From positions 1 through 46,709 of the forward strand of contig JAJOHG010000198.1 in the NCBI GenBank assembly GCA_021029095.1: a DNA stretch of 46,709 nt, in the 5' to 3' direction. Made by a program: the position numbers and the translations under genes. Source of the DNA: Phellopilus nigrolimitatus. Its lineage: Eukaryota > Basidiomycota > Agaricomycetes > Hymenochaetales > Hymenochaetaceae. This document shows positions 1 through 9,694 of this stretch, piece after piece. Position 1 is the stretch's first letter. The number at the start of each line of letters is the position of its first letter. The notes below the pieces were generated by a model. The model saw nothing but the letters and a program-made list of their open reading frames with translations, ran no database searches and had not been told where the DNA came from.

Positions 1-640
1 TCAAAAATGTACACCTGACTATCATCGAGGCTCTGAATTACCATCTGTCTCACTCTCACTTTCAAAGAGCTCATCCAAACACGCGCATTGAGTCTCAAGG
101 TGACAGGTGTAGAACTTAGTATCGGATCCTTACGAACTATGAGCGCAACTCTACTCTAATTAGGCTCATGGCCCGCGACATGCATAGATTAGAGGGAAGA
201 CATCTGAGAATCGTAACTCGCTTTGGTAGATTTATGTCTACGCCAAGTCGATTCTTGCCTGGAATTTCTTTATCGATCCGGATCGGAAACACAGCCCGCC
301 TCTAGTGTCATCCACAGCCTTCCTCTTAAAAGAAACAGCCATTACCGACTCGTCATTTCACAGCAAGGCTACGCATCGTATGGGCGCGAGATCGCCGACC
401 ACGTTTCTAAACATACTCGGCCGAGTTTGCAAGGATAACCGTCGATCATGTCGGATGTCAACTGTGCGCTCCGGCGCTGGAGCTTTCGCAGCTTGGCATC
501 ATGATCTTTCTAGACAGTGCGCCTCGCGCTCAACGCTCGCGTATTAATAACCATAACATGTAAGCACAGCCTTGAATGTTCACGGGTTCTTCCTCCCGGA
601 GCCATTCGTTTAAAAAGGCACTGCTACAATTCACAGCACA
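1..640 (+). repeat. upstream repeat block of DUF6593 unit 1
   Basis: This non-coding stretch precedes the first DUF6593 gene. It matches, with substitutions and small indels, the blocks at about 4005-4440 and 7380-8040. Shared landmarks are a CATCGAGGCTCT motif near 24, CTCACTCTCACTTTCAAAGAGCTC near 50, a TGAGTCTCAAGG motif near 88, a CACAGCCTTCCTCTTAAA motif near 313, and a CTTCCTCCCGGAGCCATTCG motif just before the TATA-like box. No gene of its own was seen. The unit probably begins left of the window. Confidence 0.75.
609..618 (+). promoter_or_regulatory. TATA-like box of DUF6593 gene 1
   Basis: TTTAAAAAGG lies about 53 bases upstream of the ATG at 662. All four DUF6593 genes keep a TTTAAAAGG core 51-64 bases before the start codon, after a conserved GGAGCC-type segment in three of them. 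This suggests a shared core promoter. Confidence 0.5.
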
Positions 641-661
641 TGAAGACCTCGATTCAAACCC

Positions 662-1490
662 ATGGCTACCTCACATCCCTCCGACCACAGCGCAGACTAT
701 CCACGCTTAATCCTCTCAAACACTAGTCTCAGAAACAACGTTCTCGACTGCGACGCTCTATCTCTGCATTACAGGTTGTCCACGCCAACCGATGGAACCT
801 CGAAGCTCCAGCACGTGACGCAGATATCTCGTTGGGATGCGCACCAGGGTAGAGAGATTCTTGTTGCGGAATGGGCCAAGAAGGCCTTTAAGAATGATCA
901 ACTGAAGATGTACTCCGCGGCTCAAAGCAATGGCGAGGCAGAGTTCGTGCCAGTGAATGATGTACTCCGAAAGACGACGTTCACAGTCTGGGATGTGTGA
1001 GTAGTTTCCATGAGCAGTTGTGTACTCCTGCCTATACAATTTATCTTAAATTCCAAAGAAACCGGACATTTAAGGCAAATAATGGAAAACATTATACTTG
1101 GAAGGCCGATCCCTATTCTATGAAGGTTAGTTGTGCGAATGACGTTCGAAAAATGTCGTGTGCTCATTATTTTACACACGTCACAGCTGTATTGTGAAGA
1201 CAACAGCAAGCAAGAAGTTGCGTCATATCATCAGCGCCGTATAATTTTTTCCCCTCAAAAAGCGTATATCGAGCTCTTTCATGGCTACGAAGATATCCTC
1301 GACTATCTCGTTGGTGCGTCTGTCATATAAATATATGTTCCTTTCTAATTTCGGCGAACGTCATCTCAATTAGTGACATGTGCCATTGTAGAGAGGATTC
1401 GCAGGGAGAGTGAGTTATGGCATTTCAGGTTATTTCTAAAACATGTACTCATCCGTTCTAGCGGATGCACAGTCGGGAAGTATGGGATAA
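662..1490 (+). CDS. DUF6593 family protein, copy 1
   Basis: This is an intact five-exon gene: 662-996, 1059-1125, 1187-1313, 1374-1409 and 1462-1490, about 197 residues. All introns have GT..AG ends and phases 2, 0, 1, 1, identical in the three other copies. The N-terminal half carries the motif PRLILSNTSLRNN, then ISRWDAH and VAEWAKKAFK. Exon 2 gives KHYTWK, and exons 3-4 give GYEDILDYLV followed by a basic C-terminus (VERIRRE). This order matches the basidiomycete DUF6593 family, whose biochemical role is unknown to me. No signal peptide or membrane span is evident. The closest sister is copy 4 at 8060; both begin MATS and share TPTDGTSKLQHVTQ. Short last exons differ most among copies. The family call is confident; no function can be given. 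Confidence 0.85.
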
Positions 1491-2480
1491 AGAAATGTTG
1501 CACGATATCTGAAGAGAATGTATTTCTTACTACATTACATATATGTATATGTAATGCATTCAGGCTACATACAGGTGGGTATAAGAAGTCTACGGCCCCT
1601 CTAATAAAGAAGGTGGTCGTCGCGCACACTCATGCATGTCCTCCATTTAGTGCTGCCGGGAGGTGAGGTGAATGTGACCATAAGGTGGATTTTGATAGCA
1701 CCTTAATCACCTTAAGGTTGTTAATGTGGTATCTTGACCCACCTCACTGTAAGGTATCTTCATCACCTGCTGCTATATTCGGGTCTGTAACCAGAGGACC
1801 TCCTCTACAAAAAACTCATCCAAACGTGCGCACTCAGTTTGGAAACAATGCATATAGATCCTCCATTATCGTGGTACCGGATCCTTACGAAACGTGAACG
1901 CAAACTCTCTATTGAGGCTCGTGAACAACACCGCGCTGTGGCGTGCGTTAGAAGGAACTTCAAGTTTCGAAGTCCAATGAAGATTTCTGAGCGCCATAAG
2001 TCACTGGGCAGAGTCATGTCTGTCCCAATTACATTCTAGACTGACGTCAGTCTACCGGTTCTGAACCCCTTTCGTTGCGCAGTATCGCGGACGGTAATTA
2101 AGTGAACTTGTCTTGTTTTCTGTTTTATGCGCCGGATACAAGAGGCTTTCCATGTCGGGTCAACTGCGCACCTTCGTTGAGTCTCCTGCGCCGGGTCAAA
2201 GCCTCTGGAAGATGGCGCGGCTTTCGCAGCTTGATACGTATCATGATTCACTAGACTTAGCCGCAGTGCGCCCCAAAGAGCGCCAGGTGTGTCAGAAAAG
2301 TCTTATCCCCCCCTAAAAATGAAGGCGGTTCCCGTCCGCCTTGTTCAAAAAACGAACGGGGTCAATTAATGTTCGACTATGCATAATCCATGCTCTAGAT
2401 GCATATTATAAGCATACAATACGAGCTTGTTGAATTTTTTTGGTTGTGACGAGCTGGCAGCATATTATAGGCATTGATAG
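1491..2480. other. intergenic part of repeat unit 2
   Basis: This holds the downstream tail of copy 1 and the upstream block of unit 2. The TATAGATCC/GGATCCTTACGAA segment near 1855-1890 is a decayed copy of the block at 110-140. The stretch 2107-2430 matches 4490-4800 closely (GTTTTATGCGCCGGATACAAG and the AAAATGAAGGCGGTTCCCGTCC segment). No coding sequence is supported. Confidence 0.6.
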
Positions 2481-2627
2481 TGCTCCGCACCGTAACCGTA
2501 ATTACGGTTTACGGCCGTACCGTATTTGGACCGTATCCGTACCGTAAGCGGGCAGTGTTCACCTTCATACGGGCCGTGTACGTACGATCATATCCGTTTA
2601 CGGGACTGTGTTATACGGTGCGGAGCC
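2481..2627. mobile_element. 147 bp MITE-like inverted-repeat element
   Basis: The ends are inverted copies of GCTCCGCACCGTA: left near 2482-2494, and right as TACGGTGCGGAGC at 2614-2626. The interior is built from CCGTA/TACGG words and can fold into a long hairpin. Flanks are partly repeated (ATTATAGGCATT left, ATATTAGGCATT right), which may be a decayed target duplication. The element is absent from the sister unit 3. It has no coding capacity, so it would need an outside transposase. Confidence 0.7.
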
Positions 2628-2761
2628 CTAATATTAGGCATTAGTGGTGACAACTCGAAACGACGCGTGTTTGCTACGCAGGCGGGAAGCGCCTTCCTTT
2701 TTCAAAGGGGCGAAGACCCACATCGCTTTTGCTTCGCCATCGGCTTTGACGCCGCCATTCA

Positions 2762-2770
2762 TTTAAAAGG
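2762..2770 (+). promoter_or_regulatory. TATA-like box of DUF6593 gene 2
   Basis: TTTAAAAGG lies 51 bases before the ATG at 2813, at the same relative position as in the other three copies. Confidence 0.5.
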
Positions 2771-2812
2771 AGTTGCAACAATTAACAGCACATACAAACT
2801 TCAACAAAACCC

Positions 2813-3643
2813 ATGTCTACCTCAGGTCCCTCCAACCCCCGCACGGACTGTCCACGCTTAATCTTCTCAAACAATAGTCTCAGAAACAACGTTCTCGAGT
2901 GCGACTCTCAGGCTCTGTATTACAGGCTCTTCACCCCAACCAACGGAATATTGAAGATGCAGCGCGTGACACAGGTTACCCGCTGGGATGCGCGTTCGAA
3001 TCGCGAGATCGTTATTGCGGAGTGGTCCAAGGACGCTTTCAAAAAATATCAGCTAAAGATGTACTCGGAGGCTCGATTCCGACCAATGAGTCATGTACTC
3101 CGAGTGCCGTCGATGCACACATTTTATCGGTGAGTAGTCTCCATAGGCTACTGTGTGCTTTTACCTATACAGACAGTTCAAAACTCCAAAGAGAGCGGAT
3201 ATTTGTGGCGAAGAACGGAAAGCGTTATACTTGGAAGTATGGATGCTGGTCGTTGAAGGTTGGTTATGCAAACGATGTTCGCGAAATGACGTGTGTGCTC
3301 ATTATTTTACACACGTAACAGCTGTACTGTGAAGGCAACAGCAAGCAAGAAGTCGCGTCATTTCATCGCCGCCGTTATATATTTTTCCCTCAAAAGGCGC
3401 ATATAAAACTCTTCCATGGTTACGAAGATATCCTCGATTATCTCGTTGGTGCGCCTGTCGTATATATCTTTGTTCCTACCTAATTTCTCTGAAATCTCTC
3501 TCAATTAGTGACGTGCGTTAATCTAGAGAGAATTTGCAGGGAGCGTGAGTTATAGCATTTCAGGTTTTTTTGGAACATGTACTTCTTTGTACTCATGGGC
3601 TCTTGTTCTAGAACGCGCGGAAGCGGCGGGGGTAAGCTCATAG
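2813..3643 (+). CDS. DUF6593 family protein, copy 2
   Basis: This is a five-exon gene: 2813-3129, 3192-3258, 3322-3448, 3509-3544 and 3612-3643, about 192 residues, with intron phases 2, 0, 1, 1 as in the other copies. Motifs are PRLIFSNNSLRNNVLEC, VTRWDAR, IAEWSKDAFK, KRYTWK and GYEDILDYLV. Exon 1 is shorter than in copies 1, 3 and 4 because part of the segment equivalent to EAEFVPVNDVL is lost or altered (RFRPMSHVL), and the exon end (HTFYR) differs. The reading frame is kept, so it is probably functional. It is closest to copy 3, with exon 3 nearly identical at nucleotide level. The role of the family is unknown. Confidence 0.82.
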
Positions 3644-4840
3644 AGAAATATTCCTACGATATCCGAAGAGGATAGATTTCTTATTGCACTACATGTGCGT
3701 GTATTGCCCTCATGGTACCAGCTTGATTTCGAGTTTCACACCCGACTACGTCGACTATGGACGATATTTGCGCATTATTTCATCCGAAAACATAGCCTTC
3801 GGATGTCTCGAATAACTACCAATAGCAAGAGACTCGGAGCTCTTTCATACTAGTAGCTTTTTCGGAGTGCCATCCTGCCTAGTACAGTACATAGCTTCGC
3901 TTGCTAATATGTATTTTAGCATATGCATATCGTGAATTATTACTTGAAACTCATACACGATCGGCATTTTATACTATGACGTAAATAGACAAACCACATG
4001 CCGCCACATGCCGCCAAACCTCATCGAGGCTCTACATTACCAATACCATCTCACTCTCACTTTCAAAGAGCTTATCCAAACATGCGCATTGAGTCTCAAG
4101 GCGACCCATATAGAACACCAGATCTTTACGAAGTATGAGCGCAGCTTTAGGCTCGTGACCCACCGGCGCTGCGCCGCGACATGCATTAGAAGGAAGACAT
4201 CTGAGCGTCGTAAGTCACTTTGGTAGGGTTATGCCTATGCCAAGTCGGTTCTTGTCTGACATGTCTTTATCGATTTTGATCGGAAACACAGCCCACCTCT
4301 AGTGTCATTCACAGCCTTCCTCTTGGAAGAAACAGCCATTACCGACTCGTCATTTCACAGCAAGCTACGCATCATATAGGCTCAAGGTCGCCGAGCGCGT
4401 TTCTAAATACACTCGGCCGGTTATGTCTGTCCCAAATCCATTCTAGACTGACATCAGTCTATCGGGCGGGCGGTGATTAAGTGAATTTGTCTTGTTTTCT
4501 GTTTTATGCGCCGGATACAAGAGATTTTTCATGTCGGGTCAACTGTGCACCTTCGCTGTGTCTCCTGCGCCAGGTCAAAGACTCTGGAAGATGGCGCGGC
4601 TTCCGCAGCTTGATACGTATCATGATTTCCTAGACTTAGCCGCAGGCAGTGCGCCCAAAGAGCGCTCGCATAAGTCAGGTGGGTCAGAAAAGTCTTCTCC
4701 CCCCTAAAAATGAAGGCGGTTCCCGTCCGCCTTGTTCAAATAAAAACGGGATCAACCGTGCATAATCTATGCTCTATATGCATATTATAAGCATACAATA
4801 TGTACTTGTTGAATATTTTTGGTTGTGTTGAGCTGGGCGG
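3644..4840. repeat. tail of unit 2 and upstream repeat block of unit 3
   Basis: The stretch 3644-3990 is the 3' block, shared with 6237-6582 (TACTAGTAGCTTTTTCGG, CATCCTGCCTAGTACAGTAC, GCATATGCATATC). From about 4005 the upstream block begins (CCTCATCGAGGCTCTACATT), followed by a segment nearly identical to 2107-2430. No gene was seen. The join at 3990-4020 (GACAAACCACATGCCGCCACATGCCGCC) gives the uninterrupted state of the site occupied by extra DNA at about 6583-7358. Confidence 0.7.
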
Positions 4841-4848
4841 GGGCGAAG
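4841..4848 (+). repeat. target-site duplication, left copy (GGGCGAAG)
   Basis: The eight bases GGGCGAAG directly precede the inverted repeat at 4849 and recur at 5217-5224 directly after the opposite end. Confidence 0.85.
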
Positions 4849-5216
4849 CAGTAATGTGCCTGCCACTGGCTCTGATGAGAGCCGCCGCCACGGCATTGGC
4901 AATGCCATTGGCTTCCCGCGTCATCGAACGAATGCCATGGCTTTGTGCGGTTACGCGAAGACAAACGAGAGTCCATCTGGACTCCACCTTTAGTACATGT
5001 AGTTACCGCTTGAACAAGAAGGCTCGGTGGCGCGAACTGATGGAAGCCTCGGTAATCCCCGTCTCAACGAACACTAGCGAAATTGGTGGCAGCAATCTCC
5101 TTAAAAGGCAAAGCCCCCTATCACCTATCAATGACACGGCTTTGGCGACTGCCACGACGATCAAATTGGATCTAAGCGAAAGCCGCTGACATATTCCAGT
5201 GGCAGGCACAACACTG
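4849..5216. mobile_element. non-autonomous hAT-like MITE, 368 bp
   Basis: The terminal inverted repeats read CAGTAATGTGCCTGCCACTGG (with two mismatches to the other end, CAGTGTTGTGCC...). The 8-base direct duplication GGGCGAAG and the CAG.. end are features of the hAT superfamily. The sister unit 2 has a single uninterrupted GGGGCGAAGAC at about 2706-2716, so the insertion post-dates the duplication of units 2 and 3. The open frames inside show no family likeness and are not called as genes. Confidence 0.85.
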
Positions 5217-5224
5217 GGGCGAAG
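5217..5224 (+). repeat. target-site duplication, right copy (GGGCGAAG)
   Basis: This is the second copy of the 8-base duplication flanking the hAT-like MITE. The following bases (AC TTTTCTGACCTTCGC) continue the unit sequence seen in unit 2. Confidence 0.85.
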
Positions 5225-5312
5225 ACTTTTCTGACCTTCGCTTCTCCTACGACATCAGGTTTGATTGATGTGCACCGCCATTGCGGGTTCTTCCTTCTCC
5301 CGGAGCCGTTCA

Positions 5313-5321
5313 TTTAAAAGG
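5313..5321 (+). promoter_or_regulatory. TATA-like box of DUF6593 gene 3
   Basis: TTTAAAAGG lies 64 bases before the ATG at 5377. It is preceded by TTCCTTCTCCCGGAGCC, as in copies 1 and 4. Confidence 0.5.
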
Positions 5322-5376
5322 AAGCTGCAGCAATGAACAGCACATACAGACTTCAACATACGTTGCTTTCAAGCCC

Positions 5377-6236
5377 ATGTCTACCTCAGGTCCCTCCAAC
5401 CCCCGCGCGGACTGTCCACGCTTAATCTTCTCAAACAATAGTCTCAGAAACAACGTTCTCGAGTGCGACTCTCTGGCTCTGCATTACAGGTTGTCCACCC
5501 CAACCAACGGATTATTGAAGACGCAGCGCGTGACCCAGATTTCCCGCTGGGATGCGCGCTCGCGTCGCGAGATACTTATTGCGGAGTGGGCCAAGAAAGC
5601 TTTCAAGAAAGACCAGCTAAAGATGTACTCGGGGGTTCGATTGAATGATGGCATGGCAGACTTCGTACCAGTGAAGGATATACTCCGAAAACCGTCGTTG
5701 TTTACATTTGGGTATCCGTGAGTAGTCTCTCCATAAGCCGCTGTGTACTCTTGCCTATACAATTAATTTTAAACCCCAAAGCAAACGTACATTTGTGGCG
5801 AACAATGGAAAGCGTTATACTTGGAAGTCTGGATGCTGGTCGATGAAGGTTAGTTATGCAAACGATGTTCGCGAAATGACGTGTGTGCTCATTATTTTAC
5901 ACACGTAACAGCTGTACTGTGAAGGCAACAGCAAGCAAGAAGTCGCGTCATTTCATCGCCGCCGTTATATATTTTTCCCTCAAAAGGCGCATATAAAGCT
6001 CTTCCACGGTTACGAAGATATCCTCGATTATCTCGTTGGTGCGCCTGCCGTATATATCTTTGTTCCTTCCTAATTTCTCTGAAATCTCTCTCAATTAGTG
6101 ACGTGCATTATTGTAGAGAGAATTTGCAGGGAGGAAAACAGTGAGTTATAGTATTTCAGGTTTTCTCTAAAACATGGACTTTCTGTACTCATGGGCTTCT
6201 GTTCTAGAACGCGCGGCAGCGGCGGCAGGCTCATAG
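5377..6236 (+). CDS. DUF6593 family protein, copy 3
   Basis: This is an intact five-exon gene of about 201 residues. Exon 1 is 5377-5717 and the last exon ends at the TAG 6234-6236; internal exons are 67, 127 and 42 bases. The upstream frame is open to 5281, but the ATG at 5377 (MSTSGPSNP) was chosen because copy 2 starts at the same codon. Motifs are PRLIFSNNSLRNNVLEC, ISRWDARSRREI, IAEWAKKAFKKDQLKMYS, KRYTWK and GYEDILDYLV, then a basic, alanine-rich end (NKRAAAAAGS). Intron phases match the other copies. Exon 4 is two codons longer than in the sisters. It is closest to copy 2. The family is DUF6593, role unknown. Confidence 0.85.
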
Positions 6237-6598
6237 ATAGATATTTTCACGGTATCCGAAGAGGATGGATTTCTTATTGCATTACATGTGCGTGTAATGC
6301 CTTCAGGGTAGCAGCAGGTTGATTTCGAGTTTCTCATCCGACTATTTATGGAAGCCGACTATGGACGATATTTGCACATCATCTCATCCGGAAACACAGT
6401 CTTCGACTGAGTAATACAAATAGCAAGAGACTCGGAGCTCTTTTATACTAGTAGCTTTTTCGGCGTGCCATCCTGCCTAGTACAGTACATCGCTTCGCTT
6501 GATAATATGTACATGTATTAGCATATGCATATCATGGGTTATTGCTTGAAACTCTATACTCGGACGTAAATAGACAGACTGTAACCTCTGCGGTTACT
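6237..6598. other. 3' block of unit 3
   Basis: This matches 3644-3990 (CATCCGGAAACACAG, GCAAGAGACTCGGAGCTC, ACTAGTAGCTTTTTCGGCG). It ends at AATAGACAGACT, where unit 2 continues directly into the next upstream block. A short palindrome, GTAACC-TCTGC-GGTTAC, precedes the inserted DNA. No coding sequence was seen. Confidence 0.6.
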
Positions 6599-7070
6599 GG
6601 ATGACTTCCCGTAGGAATTTAGGTCAGGTAGAGCTATCCTAAATATTTCTAACTCCGCTCGGAACTCGTTTTGGATAGGTTGTCTAAACCGAAACGCAAA
6701 TTTTGAGCTAGAAAGGTAGTCTACCTAGATCATGAGAAAGATTACGTAACAATCTGTAAAAGGCATGAGTAACAAGAGGCGAGGATCCTATTTGAGAACC
6801 ACCATGTAAAGAACAGAATTCTATTTCGACATATGTTACCATAAGGAGATAGGAAGACCCTATTCAGGGTCTTTTAGGACGCGAAAGCAGAGGTTTTAGG
6901 TCTGGGAAGGGGGGTCGACCCCCTCGTCCAGATATCTTTTTTATCGTCGAGTTTAGGACGTCCCAACCCCTACCGAAAACTTGGCGAGGGTCCTCGGACC
7001 GATTTTACCCGGTCGTTTAGGTCGCTCAAACGTCCTAAAGGTGTCCTAAATTTCCTACGGGAAGTCATCC
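6599..7070. mobile_element. 472 bp MITE-like element with 3-base duplication
   Basis: The ends are inverted copies of GGATGACTTCCCGTAGGAA (perfect for 19 bases), followed on both sides by TTTAGG. ACT flanks both ends (6596-6598 and 7071-7073), so a 3-base target duplication is likely. The interior is rich in CCTAAA/TTTAGG words. It has no coding capacity. It sits within about 780 bases of DNA that unit 2 lacks at the same place. The superfamily is not assignable from the ends alone. Confidence 0.8.
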
Positions 7071-8006
7071 ACTATCGTCCCTGATGGCGACTTGTAGGCG
7101 CATACGTATAGGCGTGTTTCGGACTCTCTTTTCTTTCCTTTCTTTCTCCATTCTCCGTCACGTGACCGCGTTTTCCCTCTTTGGGACGCGTGCTTATATT
7201 TCAATTTTCATTCACCTGCCGCATCGAGACCCTCATCTCTTACCGTCTCACGCAGGTACGTATGCTAGCGAACACATGCATACTACCATCACCTACCGTC
7301 TCGAACGCAGTTCTGTTCCTGTTTTGTCTTGAGTGTTTCCACCTCCCGGTGGTTTCCACAAACCACGTGCCGCCACATGCTGCCAAACGGCCCAAACCTC
7401 ATCGAGGCTCTACATTACCATCTGCTTTATTTACTGTCTCACTCTCACTTTGAACGAGCTCGTCCAAACATGCGCATTGAGTCTCAAGGCGACAGATATA
7501 GAACACCAGATCTTCACGAAGTAGGAGCGCAACTCTACTCTGATTAGGCTCGTGACCCGACGCTGCGTTGTGACATGCATAGAAGGAAGATATCTGAGCG
7601 TCGTAAGTCACTTTGGTAGGTTTATGTCTATCCCAAATTGATTCGAGTCTGAAATCAGTCTGCTGATTCCGATCGGAAACACAGCCCAGAACGCTCTTAC
7701 ATGTTATATATCCCGCCTCTAGTGTCATTCACAGCCTTCCTCTTAAAGGAAACAGCCATCACCGACTCGTCATTTCACAGCAAGCTACACATGGTATGGG
7801 CTCGAGATCTCCGAGCACGTTTCTAAACAGCCGAATATGCAAGGGTAATTGTTGATCATGTCTGATTGCTCCGGCGCTGCAGCTTTCGCAGCTTGACATC
7901 ATGATCTCTAGACAGTGTGCCTCGCGCTCAACGCTCGCATATAAATAACCATAACATATAAGTACAGCCCTGGAAGTTCACGGGTTCTTCCTCCCGGAGC
8001 CATTCG
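7071..8006. other. unit 3/4 junction: foreign segment then upstream repeat block
   Basis: The stretch 7074-7358 has no counterpart in the other units and ends where ACAAACCACGTGCCGCCACATG rejoins unit sequence. It is pyrimidine-rich (TTTCCTTTCTTTCTCC) with ACGTGACCGCG, as in a promoter, but nothing can be assigned. The stretch 7380-8006 is the upstream block of unit 4, colinear with 18-600. No gene is supported. Confidence 0.55.
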
Positions 8007-8015
8007 TTTAAAAGG
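8007..8015 (+). promoter_or_regulatory. TATA-like box of DUF6593 gene 4
   Basis: TTTAAAAGG lies 53 bases before the ATG at 8060, in the same context as copy 1 (CCGGAGCCATTCG). Confidence 0.5.
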
Positions 8016-8059
8016 CTCCCACAGCACATGAAAGCTTCGACATACATTATTTCAAACCC

Positions 8060-8894
8060 ATGGCTACATCTCAACCCTCCGACCCCAGCGCAGACAGCCC
8101 ACGCTTAATCCTCTCAAATGCTAGTCTCAGAAACAACGCTTTCGACTGCGATGCTCTATCTTTGCATTACAGGTTGTCCACGCCAACCGATGGAACCTCG
8201 AAGCTGCAGCACGTGACGCAGATATCTCGTTGGGATGCGCACCTGGGTCAAGAGATCCCTGTTGCGGAATGGGCCAAGAAGGCCTTTAAGAATGACCAGC
8301 TGAAGATGTGCTCGGAGGTTCGAAGCTCTGGCGAGGCAGAGTTCGTGCCAGTGAATGATGTACTCCGTAAGACGACGTCCACAATTTTCAGTGTGTAAGT
8401 AGTCTCCAGAAGCCGCTGTGCACTCCTGACTATACTGACTATAAATTATCTCCTAAACTCCAAAGGGTGCGGACATTTACCGCGAATAATGGAAAGCATT
8501 ATACCTGGAAGGCTGATCCCACTTCTATGAAGGTCAGTTATACGAACGATGTTCGCGAAATGATGTATGCTCATTATTTTGCCTACGTGACAGCTGTACT
8601 GTGAAGAAAACAAGCAAGAAGTTGCGTCATATCATCAGCCCCATCTTGTATTTTCCCATCGAGAAGCGTATATCGAGCTCTTCCATGGTTACGAAGATAT
8701 CATCGACTATCTCGTTGGTGCGTCTGTCATATGAATATTTGTCTCTTTCTAATTTCTGTGAACGTCATCTCAATTAGTGACATGTGCCATTGTAGAGAGA
8801 ATTCGCAGGGCGAGTGAGTTATGGCATTTCGGTTTATTTTTGAGAAATGTACTTATCTGTCCTAGAGGTTACAGGGTCGGCAAGCTTGGCATAG
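8060..8894 (+). CDS. DUF6593 family protein, copy 4
   Basis: This is an intact five-exon gene of about 196 residues. Exon 1 is 8060-8394 and the terminal TAG is at 8892-8894; intron phases are 2, 0, 1, 1. Motifs are PRLILSNASLRNN, ISRWDAH, VAEWAKKAFKNDQLKM, KHYTWKADP and GYEDIIDYLV, then VERIRRA and a short variable tail. Exon 3 is one codon shorter than in the others. It is closest to copy 1 (shared TPTDGTSKLQHVTQ and EFVPVNDVLRKTT). It lies immediately upstream of membrane-protein gene MP1, the same order as the DUF6593 relic and MP2 at 24.0-26.1 kb. The family is DUF6593, role unknown. Confidence 0.85.
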
Positions 8895-9694
8895 AGAAAT
8901 GTTGCATGATACCTGAAGAGAATGGATTTCTTATTACATTGCATATATGTATATGTAATGCATTCAGAATACATATAGGTGGGTGTAGAAAACCTACGGC
9001 CCCACTAAATAAAGACTGTGGTTCCCGTACGCGTCGCGCACAGTCACTATTGTCTACGACACGCTGCCAGCTCGAGTCGCCCCGAAATTTATCGCATCTT
9101 ATGTAGCATTTGCAGTGGGACCTGCAAACGAGCTTGAAAATGTGGCAAGGACTACACAGCACAACTCATGTGAAAGAAATGGAAAACAGATGGTGCAACC
9201 TCGAATAAACTGAACATATGTCGTATTTCATCTAAGTAGCACTTTTGCATAGTTGTTCTGCTTGGCCTTTTCTTGGGTAAATTTGACAATGTGGACGCAG
9301 ACGGGAAACACCCATCTGTAGCAACTTGATTTCAGATTTCTCGTTCGAGTACTTATGGAATTCGGCTAGGTATTTGCACAATATTCAATGATTTATCGTC
9401 TTTCTCCGTTCTTGACAAACACAGGTTTTGGAACTTCGGAGCTCTTTAACGTGTGGCCCGCCTAGTACTTCGCTTGATACTATTACGTAAACCGCCAAAA
9501 CACATGACGCCACATGACGCCAATGCCGGCAAACCGGTCTTGATATGCGCATGACCTGTCCTTGTGACTCGTGCCTGAACGGCGCGCAGCCCGGGATCAA
9601 ACCGGACTTATAACCGGACTTATTAGAAAAGGCAGAGTTAAACAAAACGCGCCCGCTCATCGCTTTTCTCCCCTACCACTCCTACCATACCACC
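8895..9694. other. intergenic region between DUF6593 copy 4 and MP1
   Basis: This contains the 3' block remnants of the DUF6593 unit (GCTTGATACTATTACGTAAACCGCCAAAACACATGACGCC near 9471-9510) and then the MP1 promoter and leader. The segment 9505-9690 has a counterpart at 24460-24600 upstream of MP2. No coding sequence was seen. Confidence 0.5.

Noticed and set aside
4800..5189. Open frame of 129 codons in unit 3
   Set aside because: It lies almost wholly inside the hAT-like MITE, crosses its boundary, and has no counterpart in the other units.
7084..7547. Several 60-90 codon frames between units 3 and 4
   Set aside because: They run from the foreign segment into the repeat block, lack a splice pattern, and are not kept in other units.
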